Positions 8,407 to 17,354 of a stretch of 61,445 nucleotides of DNA are shown here, in pieces (within the stretch, counting starts at the first letter, position 1; each line of letters opens with the position of its first letter). The stretch comes from JADHTT01 sp964633845 (lineage in GTDB: Bacteria > Campylobacterota > Campylobacteria > Campylobacterales > Arcobacteraceae), in contig CAZWLA010000004.1 of the NCBI GenBank assembly GCA_964633845.1, positions 1-61,445 on the forward strand, in the 5' to 3' direction. Both the position numbers and the translations under genes were made by a program. A model generated the notes under the pieces. It was given only the letters and a program-made list of their open reading frames with translations. It did not search any database and was not told the origin of the DNA.

Positions 8407-9231
8407 ATGCGAATAGATATACATAATCATACAACTTTATGTAATCATGCAGTAGGAACTACCCAAGAATATATTAAAAAGGCGATTGAGTTAGGTATAG
8501 ATATATATGGTTTTAGTGATCATGCACCAGCAAAGAATAATTTTGATCCAAAGTATAGGATGGCACAATCATCTCAAATATCATATGAAAAAGAGATATT
8601 AAATCTAAAGGAAAAGTATAAAGATGATATAAAAATACTTTTAGGTTATGAGGTTGACTTTATTCAAGGTGATTATATTCTTGATGAAGTTTTAGATGCT
8701 AAAGTTGATTATCTTATAGGATCAATACACTTTATACCAGAATCAGATGCTAAATATTCACTATTTAATTCAAATTTTTGGGGATTTGATAATCCTGAAT
8801 TTATAGATCAATACCAATCTAAAGATATAGATAAAATTTATCAAGACTATTTTGATGCAGTATCAAAGATGGCGAAATCTGCTAAATTTGATATAGCAGG
8901 TCATTTAGATCTTATTAAAGTATTTGGATTTAGATCATCAAAAGATGTTAGATCTATAGCTCTTGAAGCATTGAAAAATATTAAAAAATCAAATATGGTA
9001 CTTGAACTTAATCCTGCAGGCCTTAGAAAACCTGTACAAGAACAGTATCCTTCACGATCATTGCTTGAAGTAGCATATGAATTAGATATACCAATTACAT
9101 TTGGTAGTGATGCGCATAAGCTTGATGATATTGGTTTTAAATATGAAGAGATAACTACGATTGCGAAGCAAGTTGGCTATTCAAAATGTATCACATTTGA
9201 GAATCGTGATAAGCAAGCTGTAACATTTTAA
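8407..9231 (+). CDS. hisK: Histidinol-phosphatase, PHP family
   Basis: This is a metal-dependent phosphatase of the PHP superfamily, most likely hydrolysing histidinol phosphate in histidine synthesis. The metal-binding motif DIHNHTTLCNH is at the N-terminus (~residues 3-13), FSDHAP at ~37-42, GSIHFIPES at ~107, FDIAGHLDL at ~160 and the final FGSDAHKLDD at ~236. The 274 residues fit the HisJ/HisK type. No other his genes are nearby, so the substrate rests on family resemblance. Confidence 0.8.
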   Translation: MRIDIHNHTTLCNHAVGTTQEYIKKAIELGIDIYGFSDHAPAKNNFDPKYRMAQSSQISYEKEILNLKEKYKDDIKILLGYEVDFIQGDYILDEVLDAKVDYLIGSIHFIPESDAKYSLFNSNFWGFDNPEFIDQYQSKDIDKIYQDYFDAVSKMAKSAKFDIAGHLDLIKVFGFRSSKDVRSIALEALKNIKKSNMVLELNPAGLRKPVQEQYPSRSLLEVAYELDIPITFGSDAHKLDDIGFKYEEITTIAKQVGYSKCITFENRDKQAVTF

Positions 9232-9274
9232 TAAATTTTAAAAACTGTATAAAAACTATACACCTATTTAATAA

Positions 9275-9299
9275 TTGTTTTTATAATTTTAGATACAAT
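9275..9299 (+). promoter_or_regulatory. Candidate glnA promoter region
   Basis: The ~100-nt gap before glnA carries TATAAT (9282-9287) and TACAAT (9294-9299) within a T-rich stretch. Either could be a -10 box. The second would start RNA about 25 nt before the glnA ATG. No sigma-54 GG/GC pair was seen. The ribosome binding site AGGAG lies about 6 nt before the start. Confidence 0.35.
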
Positions 9300-9331
9300 A
9301 ATTACATCTAAATTTTAATAGGAGTTTTACA

Positions 9332-10759
9332 ATGGGTAAGTTTGTAAATAGTACAGAAGAGTTTTTTTCTTTCTGTGAGAGTAATGAAGTAGAGTTTGTA
9401 GATTTTAGATTTACAGATATTAAAGGTGCTTGGCATCATATTTCTTATAGAATGAGTGCGGTATCGGAAAAGTTATTTGATAATGGTATGCCGTTTGATG
9501 GATCAAGTATTGATGCATGGCAACCAATTAATCAATCAGATATGATTCTTAAGCCAGATGTTAATTCTGCATTTTTAGACCCATTTACAGCAGATGCTAC
9601 AATTATTGTGATTTGTTCAGTATATGATATTTATAAAAATGAGATGTATGCAAAATGTCCAAGATCTATTGCTGCTAAATCATTAGAGTATCTAGCAGAA
9701 GCAAATGTAGGTGATGTAGCTTACTTTGGACCTGAAAATGAATTCTTTATTTTTGAAGATGTAAAAGTAAAAGATACACCAAATGAAGCACATTATTATG
9801 TAGATACAGAAGATGGTGAGTGGAATACAAATAGAGATGTTGAGATGGGGAATATGCAACATATTGCTGGTACAAAAGGTGGATACTTCCCTGTTGCTCC
9901 TGTAGATAAAGGTGTAGATTTAAGAGCTGAGATTATGTTAGTACTTGAAGAGGTTGGTTTAGAAGTTATTTTAGGTCACCACGAAGTTGCACAAGGTCAG
10001 CATGAGATCGGAATCGTTTACGATACTTTAGTTGAAGCAGCAGATAATGTTCAAAAATTAAAATATGTAATTAAGATGGTTGCACACTTAAATGGTAAAA
10101 CTGCTACATTTATGCCAAAGCCAATTTTTGGAGATAATGGTAACGGTATGCATGTACACCAATCAATCTGGAAAGATGGAGAAAATACTTTCTATAAAGA
10201 GGGTGAGTATGGTAACTTAAGTGATGCTGCTAGACATTATGCTGGTGGTGTATTTAAGCATGCAAGAGCAGTTGCAGCATTTACAAATGCTTCAACAAAC
10301 TCATTTAAAAGATTAATTCCTGGATATGAAGCACCAAATATTTTAACTTATTCAGCACAAAATAGATCGGCAGCTTGTAGAGTTCCTTGGGGAGCTGGAG
10401 CACCTGCAACTAGATTAGAGATGAGATTCCCAGATTCTACTGCTAATCCATATTTAGCATTTGCTGCACTTATGATGGCTGGAATTGATGGTATTAAAAA
10501 TAAAATTGAACCAATTGGTCCAATGGATGAAGATTTATTTGAATTAACTCTTGATGAAATTAGAGAAAAAGGTATTCCTCAAATGCCTCATACATTTAGA
10601 GGTTGTCTTGAGTCTTTAATTAGAGATAACGATTTCTTAAAACCAGTATTTACTCAAGATATGATTAATACTTACCAACATTATCAATTTGAAAGACAAG
10701 TTTGGCCAGATGAAGCTAGACCAACTGCATATGAGTTTAAATCAACTTACTCTTGTTAG
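9332..10759 (+). CDS. glnA: Glutamine synthetase, type I
   Basis: GlnA condenses glutamate and ammonia to glutamine using ATP and forms a dodecamer in the cytoplasm. The latch and active-site motifs are present: FDGSSIDAW (~residues 52-60), GPENEFFIF (~131), GTKGGYFPVAP (~170), the ATP-binding MPKPIFGDNGNGMHVHQS (~258-275) and the Glu-binding region near NRSAACRVP. The site that is adenylylated in enterobacteria (NLYDLPPEE) reads DLFELTLDE here, so the tyrosine is replaced by phenylalanine. Control by GlnE-type adenylylation is therefore unlikely. A strong terminator follows the stop. Confidence 0.96.
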   Translation: MGKFVNSTEEFFSFCESNEVEFVDFRFTDIKGAWHHISYRMSAVSEKLFDNGMPFDGSSIDAWQPINQSDMILKPDVNSAFLDPFTADATIIVICSVYDIYKNEMYAKCPRSIAAKSLEYLAEANVGDVAYFGPENEFFIFEDVKVKDTPNEAHYYVDTEDGEWNTNRDVEMGNMQHIAGTKGGYFPVAPVDKGVDLRAEIMLVLEEVGLEVILGHHEVAQGQHEIGIVYDTLVEAADNVQKLKYVIKMVAHLNGKTATFMPKPIFGDNGNGMHVHQSIWKDGENTFYKEGEYGNLSDAARHYAGGVFKHARAVAAFTNASTNSFKRLIPGYEAPNILTYSAQNRSAACRVPWGAGAPATRLEMRFPDSTANPYLAFAALMMAGIDGIKNKIEPIGPMDEDLFELTLDEIREKGIPQMPHTFRGCLESLIRDNDFLKPVFTQDMINTYQHYQFERQVWPDEARPTAYEFKSTYSC

Positions 10760-10777
10760 TTAAGTAATTTAAAGACT

Positions 10778-12763
10778 CTAATAAAGGAGAGGTGTTTTCA
10801 CCTCTCCTTTTTTTTCTTCTATTTGAGCGGAGTCTACTTGTGGTATATTTGAAATATCTGTAAAGTATTCAATTTTTCCATTTACATTACTAGTAAATAC
10901 TGATTCTGGTTGAGTGAATTCCCTTGGGATTTCAGGATGCAATATGAGCCATTTTTTATAAAAATATGAAAATACAGGTGCTGCAGATCTACCACCAGTC
11001 TCACTTCTTCTCATAGGTTTATTGTCATCATTCCCATACCACACAATTGTTTGTAGTGATGGTGAATAACCACAAAACCAGGCATCAACATTGTTATTTG
11101 TTGTTCCTGTTTTACCTACAGTTTCAAGACCTTTTACTTTTGCATTTCTACCCGTACCTTTTTGTACAACATCTCTTAGAATTGAAGTCATTAAAAATGC
11201 TTGACCTGGTGATGTGATATATTTTGTATCTTTTTCAAATTCAATAGTTTGACCAACTTGATCTGTTAGACTTGATATAAGGTATGGCTTATTTTGTATA
11301 CCTTGATTGGAAAATATTGTATATTGTTCACTTAAGTCAAGTGGTGAAATACCAAAACTACCAAGGGTAATAGATAGATCAAAAGGTATATCTCTAAAGC
11401 CAAAGTATTTTAATCGTTTATAAAGTATGTCAATTCCTATTTCAGTTACTAGGTTAATTGTTGCAAGGTTTCTAGAGTGAATTAATGCTTGATTAAATTT
11501 AATAAGCCCTTTGAAGTCTTTTTCATAGTTTCTTGGCTTCCAAGATGTTTCTTTATTTTGTTTTGATTTGTAGCTATATGTCCTACTAATATCAATTAAG
11601 TTTGACACAGTTGAGTATCCAAGGTCAAGGGCAACTTGATATAAAAATGGCTTAATAGAAGATCCTGGTTGTCTTATGCTTTGTCTAGCTCTATTAAATG
11701 ATGATTTTTTATAATCAACTCCACCAACTTGGGCTAAAATTCTTCCACTTCTGTTTTCTAATATTACAATAGCACCATTTAGTGTAGCCGTATTACTTTT
11801 AGTGGTTCCATGATTTGTATCTCTTTTTATAATATTTTTATATCCATACCTTAAAGCATCTCTTGCAATTTTTTGGGCATCAAGATCAATTGTTAAGACC
11901 ACTTTATAGCCACCAGTTTTAATATCTTTAATATCTTTTTTTAGTTTATTTAATGCACTATCTATTACATATGGTGCTTTATTTAAAGTTAGAGTTTCTT
12001 TATATACTTTTGGTATCTCTTTTAATGCTATATTAAATTCTTGCTCATTTATCCACCCAAGTTTTTTCATTCTATGTATCACTTGGTTACCACGGCCAAT
12101 TGCAAATTTTAGATTACGTGTTGGATCATAAAAGCTCGGAGCTCTAGGAAGTCCTACTAATATTGCTATCTCTTTTAAAGTTAGTTGACTAAGATTTTTA
12201 TGAAAATATCCCTTGGCAGCTGTTTTAATACCATAATAACCATGTCCAAAATATACTTGATTAAAATATCTTTCAAGGATTTGCTCTTTTGTTAGTAGTG
12301 TTTCAAGCCTAAGAGATAGCATAACCTCTTTGATTTTTCTTATTATTTTTTTTTCTCTAGTTAGGGCCATAGTTTTAACTAATTGCTGAGTTAATGTACT
12401 TGCTCCCTCAGCTAAACTCATAGATTTAATATCTTTTATTATAGCTCTTAGAATTGCTTCTGTATTGATTCCACTATGTTCAAAAAACTGTGTATCTTCA
12501 ATTGCTACAAGTGCTTCAATTGATCTAGCTGGTAGTTCATTAAATTTTGTATATAATCTATGCTCTCCATCAAATATATTTGCTATTAATTTATTATTTT
12601 TATCATAAAATTGTGTAGTAAGCTTTGGTTTATAATCTATAATCTTATTGATGTCAAATCTAATTTGAGAATATAAAAATACTAACCATATAAATATAGA
12701 TATACTTATTAATATAACAGTACCTAAAATATATTTTAAATACTGTTTAATTAAGTTTGTCAT
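10778..12763 (-). CDS. pbpA: Penicillin-binding protein 1A (bifunctional transglycosylase/transpeptidase)
   Basis: This class A PBP polymerises glycan strands and crosslinks peptides of peptidoglycan. It is anchored by one N-terminal membrane segment (~residues 9-32) with the rest periplasmic. The GT51 domain shows EDTQFFEHSGI (~89-99) and GASTLTQQLVKTM (~120-132). The transpeptidase domain has the serine motif SSIKPF (~368), the SRN motif and KTGTTNNNVDAWF (~555). The 661 residues match PBP1A of this phylum. Its start overlaps the upstream ABC ATPase gene by 4 nt (ATGA), so the two are translationally coupled. Confidence 0.93.
   Translation of the reverse strand: MTNLIKQYLKYILGTVILISISIFIWLVFLYSQIRFDINKIIDYKPKLTTQFYDKNNKLIANIFDGEHRLYTKFNELPARSIEALVAIEDTQFFEHSGINTEAILRAIIKDIKSMSLAEGASTLTQQLVKTMALTREKKIIRKIKEVMLSLRLETLLTKEQILERYFNQVYFGHGYYGIKTAAKGYFHKNLSQLTLKEIAILVGLPRAPSFYDPTRNLKFAIGRGNQVIHRMKKLGWINEQEFNIALKEIPKVYKETLTLNKAPYVIDSALNKLKKDIKDIKTGGYKVVLTIDLDAQKIARDALRYGYKNIIKRDTNHGTTKSNTATLNGAIVILENRSGRILAQVGGVDYKKSSFNRARQSIRQPGSSIKPFLYQVALDLGYSTVSNLIDISRTYSYKSKQNKETSWKPRNYEKDFKGLIKFNQALIHSRNLATINLVTEIGIDILYKRLKYFGFRDIPFDLSITLGSFGISPLDLSEQYTIFSNQGIQNKPYLISSLTDQVGQTIEFEKDTKYITSPGQAFLMTSILRDVVQKGTGRNAKVKGLETVGKTGTTNNNVDAWFCGYSPSLQTIVWYGNDDNKPMRRSETGGRSAAPVFSYFYKKWLILHPEIPREFTQPESVFTSNVNGKIEYFTDISNIPQVDSAQIEEKKGEVKTPLLY
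10783..10815 (+). terminator. Rho-independent terminator of glnA, inside the 3' end of the PBP gene
   Basis: GGAGAGGTG (10786-10794) and CACCTCTCC (10799-10807) form a perfect 9-bp GC-rich stem with a TTTT loop. It is extended by AAA/TTT and followed by a run of eight T (10808-10815). It ends glnA transcription on the plus strand. The same bases encode the final residues of the convergent PBP gene, whose stop is at 10778-10780. Confidence 0.88.
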
Positions 12764-13449
12764 ACTCTATATTCTCTATTTGAAAAATTTGAATTTATTA
12801 GACTTGTAGTATATATATTTTTTGAGTTTTCTAAGATATCTTTTGTAATACCAGATTCTACAATTGATCCATCTTTTAGTATTATAATATCATCACATAT
12901 ATTTTCTATTGCAGTTATGTCATGAGTAACAAATAAGATTAAAAAGTTAAATTTTTTTTGCAAAGATTTTATAAGAGTTATAATACGTGTTTGTGTACTT
13001 TTATCTAAAGCTGTAGTTGGTTCATCAAGTAGCAGTAGTTTTGGTCTTTTGGCTAGTGTAATTGCTATTACTACTCTTTGTAGTTGTCCTCCACTAAGTT
13101 GGGCTGGAAATTTATCTAAGGTATTAATATCTAAATCCACCATATCTAATATCTCTAATTTTGTTTTATTGTCACAAAAAAATTGATCCTTTATTTTTGT
13201 AAGAGGACTAAGTGATGTAAATGGATTTTGAGGAATAAATCCAATATCTTTATGTTCTAATTGAAATGTAGAACTATATATAAAGTCAGATTTTAAATTA
13301 GATGGTAGTAGTTTTAAAATTGCTTTGAGTGTTAATGATTTCCCGCTTCCACTTTGTCCTACTAAAGCCGTAGATGAGTTAATAGAAAAGCTAATATCTA
13401 TAAGAGTATTATTCTGATTTTTTATTATTAGTTTTTCTATATTTAGCAT
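12760..13449 (-). CDS. ABC transporter ATP-binding protein, Opp/Dpp-like, without a partner permease
   Basis: A single nucleotide-binding domain of 229 residues. Walker A is GQSGSGKS (~32-39), the Q-loop FIPQNPFTSLSP (~73-84), the signature LSGGQLQRVVIA (~118-129), Walker B LLLLDEPTTALD and the H-loop LFVTHD. The NPFTSLSP stretch resembles the DppD/OppD and NikD ATPases of peptide and nickel importers. No permease or binding protein is encoded nearby, and the C-terminal extension of OppD proteins is missing. It lies between gpmI and the PBP gene. The substrate is unknown. Confidence 0.8.
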   Translation of the reverse strand: MLNIEKLIIKNQNNTLIDISFSINSSTALVGQSGSGKSLTLKAILKLLPSNLKSDFIYSSTFQLEHKDIGFIPQNPFTSLSPLTKIKDQFFCDNKTKLEILDMVDLDINTLDKFPAQLSGGQLQRVVIAITLAKRPKLLLLDEPTTALDKSTQTRIITLIKSLQKKFNFLILFVTHDITAIENICDDIIILKDGSIVESGITKDILENSKNIYTTSLINSNFSNREYRV

Positions 13450-13468
13450 CTATAATGTTCTTTATTAA

Positions 13469-14950
13469 TTAAAAAAGAGCTTCATCCATCTCTTGTGGAA
13501 TTTCTAAATTCATTAGTTTTAATACAGTAGGTGCAATATTATTTAGTCCACCATCTTTTATATTCTCAACACCATTTGCTATTACAAAGCAAAATACATC
13601 TCCAACAGTATGGTTGGTAAGTGTATTTCCATTTTCATCTTTCATCTTTTCACAGTTTCCGTGGTCACTTGTAAGAACTACATTATATCCTTGTATTTTT
13701 GCTTTATCTAGTAAAAGTCCTAATTGAGTATCAACACACTCAACTGCTTTTATAGCAGCTTCAATATTACCAGTGTGACCAACCATGTCACCATTTGCAA
13801 AGTTTACTATGATTAAATCTTCATTGTTATCCATAGCATTTAATACTTCAACACCAACTGCTGGTGCTGACATCTCTGGTTGTAAATCATAAGTTGCTAC
13901 ATCAGGTGATGCAATTAAAATTCTCTTTTCGCCTTTTAATTCATCTTCAATTCCACCATTAAAGAAGAAAGTAACATGAGCATACTTTTCTGTTTCTGCT
14001 GTGTGTAGTTGAGAAAGACCAGCATTAGCTACTACATCTCCTAAAGTATTTTTTGGAGCATCTTTTTTAAATATTACATCAAGAGGAAAGTTTTGGTCAT
14101 ATTGAGTCATTGTTGCAATATTAAGATTTTTATGATCCTTATTAAATTCATTAAAATCTTTATCAGCAATTGCGCGACTTATCTCTCTTACTCTATCACT
14201 TCTAAAGTTACAAAATATTACACCATCATTATCATTCATTCCAGTATAATTATTAAAGGCTATAGGTTTAATAAACTCATCAGTTATATCTTCATCATAC
14301 GATTTTGTTATATATTCTAGTGCAGTTGACTGTGTAGATACTGATGCATCTACAATAGCTCTATATCCAGCTTCCACTCTTTCCCATCTTGTATCCCTGT
14401 CCATAGTATAAAATCTACCACCAATTGTAGCAATTTTAATTTTATCATCACAAATATTCTCAATTTGTTTAATATATACAGAAGCTGAAGTTGGTGATAC
14501 ATCTCTACCATCAGTAATTAAGTGTAGATTTACATATTTATCGTTGGCCTTTGCTATTTTTGCAATACCTATAATATGATCAATATGAGAGTGAACACCA
14601 CCATCACTTAGCAAGCCAATTAGATGAATAGTACTTGAACTACTAAGTACATCATTCATAGCGGTATTTTGTTCTATGGAATTATCTTCAATAGCCATAG
14701 TGATCTTTACTAAATCCTGATATAAAATTCTACCACTTCCAATAGTCATATGACCAACTTCACTATTACCCATTTGTCCTTGTGGAAGTCCAACACTTAA
14801 ACCGTGTGTATGAATTAAAGAGTTTGGTACATTTTCAAATAGATAATCATAAGTAGGTTTATTGGCTTGGCAAAAAGCATTAAATTCGCATGAACTATTA
14901 TGTCCAATACCATCAGTAATAATTAATAGTGTTTTGTTATTTTTATTCAA
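13469..14950 (-). CDS. gpmI: 2,3-bisphosphoglycerate-independent phosphoglycerate mutase
   Basis: GpmI interconverts 3- and 2-phosphoglycerate in glycolysis and gluconeogenesis, using two metal ions and no bisphosphoglycerate. The alkaline-phosphatase-like fold shows LLIITDGIGHN (~residues 8-18) and the phosphoserine region QMGNSEVGHMTIGSGR (~59-74). Later motifs are HLITDGRDVSPTS, DRDTRWER, NFANGDMVGHTG and TSDHGNCEKM near the C-terminus. The 493 residues fit the family. It is the first gene of a minus-strand set with the ABC ATPase and PBP genes. Confidence 0.95.
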   Translation of the reverse strand: MNKNNKTLLIITDGIGHNSSCEFNAFCQANKPTYDYLFENVPNSLIHTHGLSVGLPQGQMGNSEVGHMTIGSGRILYQDLVKITMAIEDNSIEQNTAMNDVLSSSSTIHLIGLLSDGGVHSHIDHIIGIAKIAKANDKYVNLHLITDGRDVSPTSASVYIKQIENICDDKIKIATIGGRFYTMDRDTRWERVEAGYRAIVDASVSTQSTALEYITKSYDEDITDEFIKPIAFNNYTGMNDNDGVIFCNFRSDRVREISRAIADKDFNEFNKDHKNLNIATMTQYDQNFPLDVIFKKDAPKNTLGDVVANAGLSQLHTAETEKYAHVTFFFNGGIEDELKGEKRILIASPDVATYDLQPEMSAPAVGVEVLNAMDNNEDLIIVNFANGDMVGHTGNIEAAIKAVECVDTQLGLLLDKAKIQGYNVVLTSDHGNCEKMKDENGNTLTNHTVGDVFCFVIANGVENIKDGGLNNIAPTVLKLMNLEIPQEMDEALF

Positions 14951-15010
14951 TTTATACCTTAATAATTTTTTAGTTACAATGCATTTATTATACTAAAATA
15001 AGGTTTAACA

Positions 15011-16072
15011 TTGTTTTATTGGTTTTATAGGCATTTAGATATTAATATTTTTCAATATATTTCAATTCGTGCGGGTATTGCATTTTTTATAGCATTTGTT
15101 TTAACATTAGTGTTAATGCCAAAATTTATTAGATGGGCACAATCTAGAAAACATAGTCAACCTATATATGATTTAGCCCCGCAATCACATCAATCAAAGC
15201 TTGGTACACCTACAATGGGTGGGATTGTATTTGTATTTTCTACCCTTATAGCTGTGATATTAACAGCAAAACTAAATAATTATTATGTAATAGGTGCATT
15301 AGCTGCTATAGGATTATTTTCAGCAATTGGTATTAAAGATGATTTGTCAAAAATTAGTTCAAATAAAAATGATGAAGGCTTAAGTGCTAGGATGAAATTA
15401 GTATTTCAATTTATAGCAGCAGCTGTTGTTATATGTTTTTTATATTGTGCTGATCATACTACTACATTATTTGTTCCATTTAATAAATTAGCAGTTATAG
15501 ATATGAAATATTTTGCAATTATATTTTGGCTTTTAGTAATGGTAGCTACATCAAATGCAGTTAATTTAACTGATGGTCTTGATGGGCTAGCTACAGTTCC
15601 GTCTATTATGGGCTTATTGTCTTTATCTATAATTGTATATATCACTGGTCATGCAATAATAAGTTCATATTTATTAATGCCAAATATAAAATTAGTAGGA
15701 GAACTAGCAATAGTAGGTGCTGCACTTATAGGAGCACTTATAGCATTTCTTTGGTATAACTCTCATCCAGCAGAAGTTTTTATGGGTGATAGTGGAAGTT
15801 TAGCTATTGGTGGATTTATGGGATACTTAGCAATAGTTGGCAAGAGTGAAATATTACTTTTAGCTATTGGTTTTATATTTGTACTTGAAACTGTATCCGT
15901 AATACTACAAGTAGGTTCTTATAAATTGAGAAAAAAAAGAGTCTTTTTAATGGCACCAATCCATCATCATTTTGAGGAAAAAGGATGGCATGAAAATAAA
16001 GTCATTGTAAGATTTTGGATAATTGCATTTATGACAAATTTAATTGCATTATTAAGTTTAAAGATCAGATAA
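15011..16072 (+). CDS. mraY: Phospho-N-acetylmuramoyl-pentapeptide-transferase
   Basis: MraY attaches phospho-MurNAc-pentapeptide to undecaprenyl phosphate, giving lipid I at the inner membrane. About ten membrane segments are visible. Motifs are GTPTMGGIVF (~residues 64-73), the aspartates of IKDDLSKI (~113), NAVNLTDGLDGLAT (~184), FMGDSGSLAIGG (~257) and the cytoplasmic PIHHHFEEKGWHE (~317). The start is a TTG at 15011 with AAGG about 8 nt upstream. No ATG lies nearby that would keep the N-terminal residues YWFYRHLDIN. murD overlaps its stop by one base. Confidence 0.94.
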   Translation: MFYWFYRHLDINIFQYISIRAGIAFFIAFVLTLVLMPKFIRWAQSRKHSQPIYDLAPQSHQSKLGTPTMGGIVFVFSTLIAVILTAKLNNYYVIGALAAIGLFSAIGIKDDLSKISSNKNDEGLSARMKLVFQFIAAAVVICFLYCADHTTTLFVPFNKLAVIDMKYFAIIFWLLVMVATSNAVNLTDGLDGLATVPSIMGLLSLSIIVYITGHAIISSYLLMPNIKLVGELAIVGAALIGALIAFLWYNSHPAEVFMGDSGSLAIGGFMGYLAIVGKSEILLLAIGFIFVLETVSVILQVGSYKLRKKRVFLMAPIHHHFEEKGWHENKVIVRFWIIAFMTNLIALLSLKIR

Positions 16073-17229
16073 TGAGAATACTAGGAAAAGGTAAAACTGC
16101 CCAAGCAATAGCTCAAAAATTTCCAGATGCTGTTATGTTTGATGATAGTGATATTGAAAAATTTGATAAAAATTCAGATGAATTAACTGTTGTAAGTCCT
16201 GGTATTCCTCCATACAATGAACTTGTACAATCAACAAAAAATTTAATAAGTGAATATGATCTGCTTAGTTCTACAATGCCATATTCTATTTGGATAAGTG
16301 GTACAAATGGAAAAACAACTACAACATCAATGATGCAACACCTTTTAGAAAAGTATGATGCAGTGTGTGGAGGAAATATAGGAACACCGCTAGCAAATAT
16401 GGATCATGAAAAACCAATATGGATATTAGAGACATCTTCTTTTACACTTAACTATACAAATATGGCTAAACCAAATATCTATGTTCTTCTTCCTGTTAGT
16501 GAAGATCATATTACATGGCATGGTAGTTTTGAGGAGTATGAAAAATCTAAATTAAAACCTTTAGACTCTCTTCAAGAGGGGGAGATAGCTATTGTCCCTA
16601 CAAAGTATAAAGATTATCCTACAAATGGATATAAGATATGTTATGAAAATAGTAGTGATCTTGAAAAGGCTTTTGATATTAATAAGAACATGATTAATTT
16701 TAAAGAGCCATTTTTAATTGATGCAATCTTAGCTTTAGCAATTACTAGAATACTATATGATGAAGTTGATTATAAAAAAATAAATTCTTTTATTCAAGAT
16801 CATCATAAACTAGAGGAGATAAAAGATTTTCAAGATAGAATATGGATTAATGATAGTAAAGCAACAAATATAGATGCAACAATTCAAGCATTAAAAATTT
16901 ATAAATCACAAAAAATATATCTAATACTTGGTGGAGATGATAAAGGTGTTGATCTAAAGCCACTATTTCATCAGATGCAAGATTATGATATAGAAATTTA
17001 TGCAATAGCTAGTAATACAGATAAAATATCTAAATTATCAGCTGAATATTCTGTTGTTTGTCATAAATGCTACGAGCTTAAATTTGCTGTAGAGACTATT
17101 TCATCATCATTACTTAACAATAATTCTACTGTGGCACTTTTATCACCAGCCGCCGCTTCACTAGACCAATTTAAATCATATAGCCACAGAGGTGAACAAT
17201 TTAAAGAACTTGTATTGAATTTAAGGTAG
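16072..17229 (+). CDS. murD: UDP-N-acetylmuramoylalanine--D-glutamate ligase
   Basis: MurD adds D-glutamate to UDP-MurNAc-L-alanine in the cytoplasm. The start is set at the ATG in TAATG, overlapping the mraY stop by one base, because the protein MRILGKGKTAQAIA begins there. Upstream codons in the same frame belong to mraY sequence. The ATP-binding loop SGTNGKTTTTSMM is at ~residues 76-88 and LILGGDDKGVDL at ~281. The 385 residues are shorter than the ~440 of E. coli MurD, and the deficit lies in the N-terminal UDP-binding domain. Confidence 0.92.
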   Translation: MRILGKGKTAQAIAQKFPDAVMFDDSDIEKFDKNSDELTVVSPGIPPYNELVQSTKNLISEYDLLSSTMPYSIWISGTNGKTTTTSMMQHLLEKYDAVCGGNIGTPLANMDHEKPIWILETSSFTLNYTNMAKPNIYVLLPVSEDHITWHGSFEEYEKSKLKPLDSLQEGEIAIVPTKYKDYPTNGYKICYENSSDLEKAFDINKNMINFKEPFLIDAILALAITRILYDEVDYKKINSFIQDHHKLEEIKDFQDRIWINDSKATNIDATIQALKIYKSQKIYLILGGDDKGVDLKPLFHQMQDYDIEIYAIASNTDKISKLSAEYSVVCHKCYELKFAVETISSSLLNNNSTVALLSPAAASLDQFKSYSHRGEQFKELVLNLR

Positions 17230-17247
17230 ATTTAATATACTTTTATC

Positions 17248-17253
17248 TATAAT
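17248..17253 (+). promoter_or_regulatory. Candidate -10 box of the tRNA cluster
   Basis: A perfect TATAAT at 17248-17253 lies in the 39-nt gap between murD and tRNA-Phe. It would start RNA about 8-10 nt before the mature tRNA-Phe 5' end, consistent with a dedicated promoter for the stable RNA cluster. No clear -35 is seen. Confidence 0.5.
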
Positions 17254-17268
17254 TCCACTCACAAATTT

Positions 17269-17344
17269 GGCGCGATAGCTCAGTTGGTAGAGCAATGGAT
17301 TGAAAATCCATGTGTCGACAGTTCGATTCTGTCTCGAGCCACCA
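17269..17344 (+). tRNA. tRNA-Phe (GAA)
   Basis: 76 nt with encoded CCA. The anticodon stem-loop TGGATTGAAAATCCA shows anticodon GAA, and the D-arm, TTCGATT loop and T-stem GACAG/CTGTC are normal. The acceptor stem GGCGCGA/TCGAGCC has one G·A mismatch at positions 4 and 69, where a T at position 4 would pair. Confidence 0.93.
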
Positions 17345-17354
17345 TTTGTATTTT

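Noticed and set aside
12600..13450. Horizontal transfer of the ABC ATPase
   Set aside because: Base composition and codon use look like the neighbouring genes, and it is translationally coupled to a core gene.
16015..16071. Upstream start for murD
   Set aside because: It would overlap 57 nt of mraY and add residues unlike MurD. The TAATG junction is the natural start.
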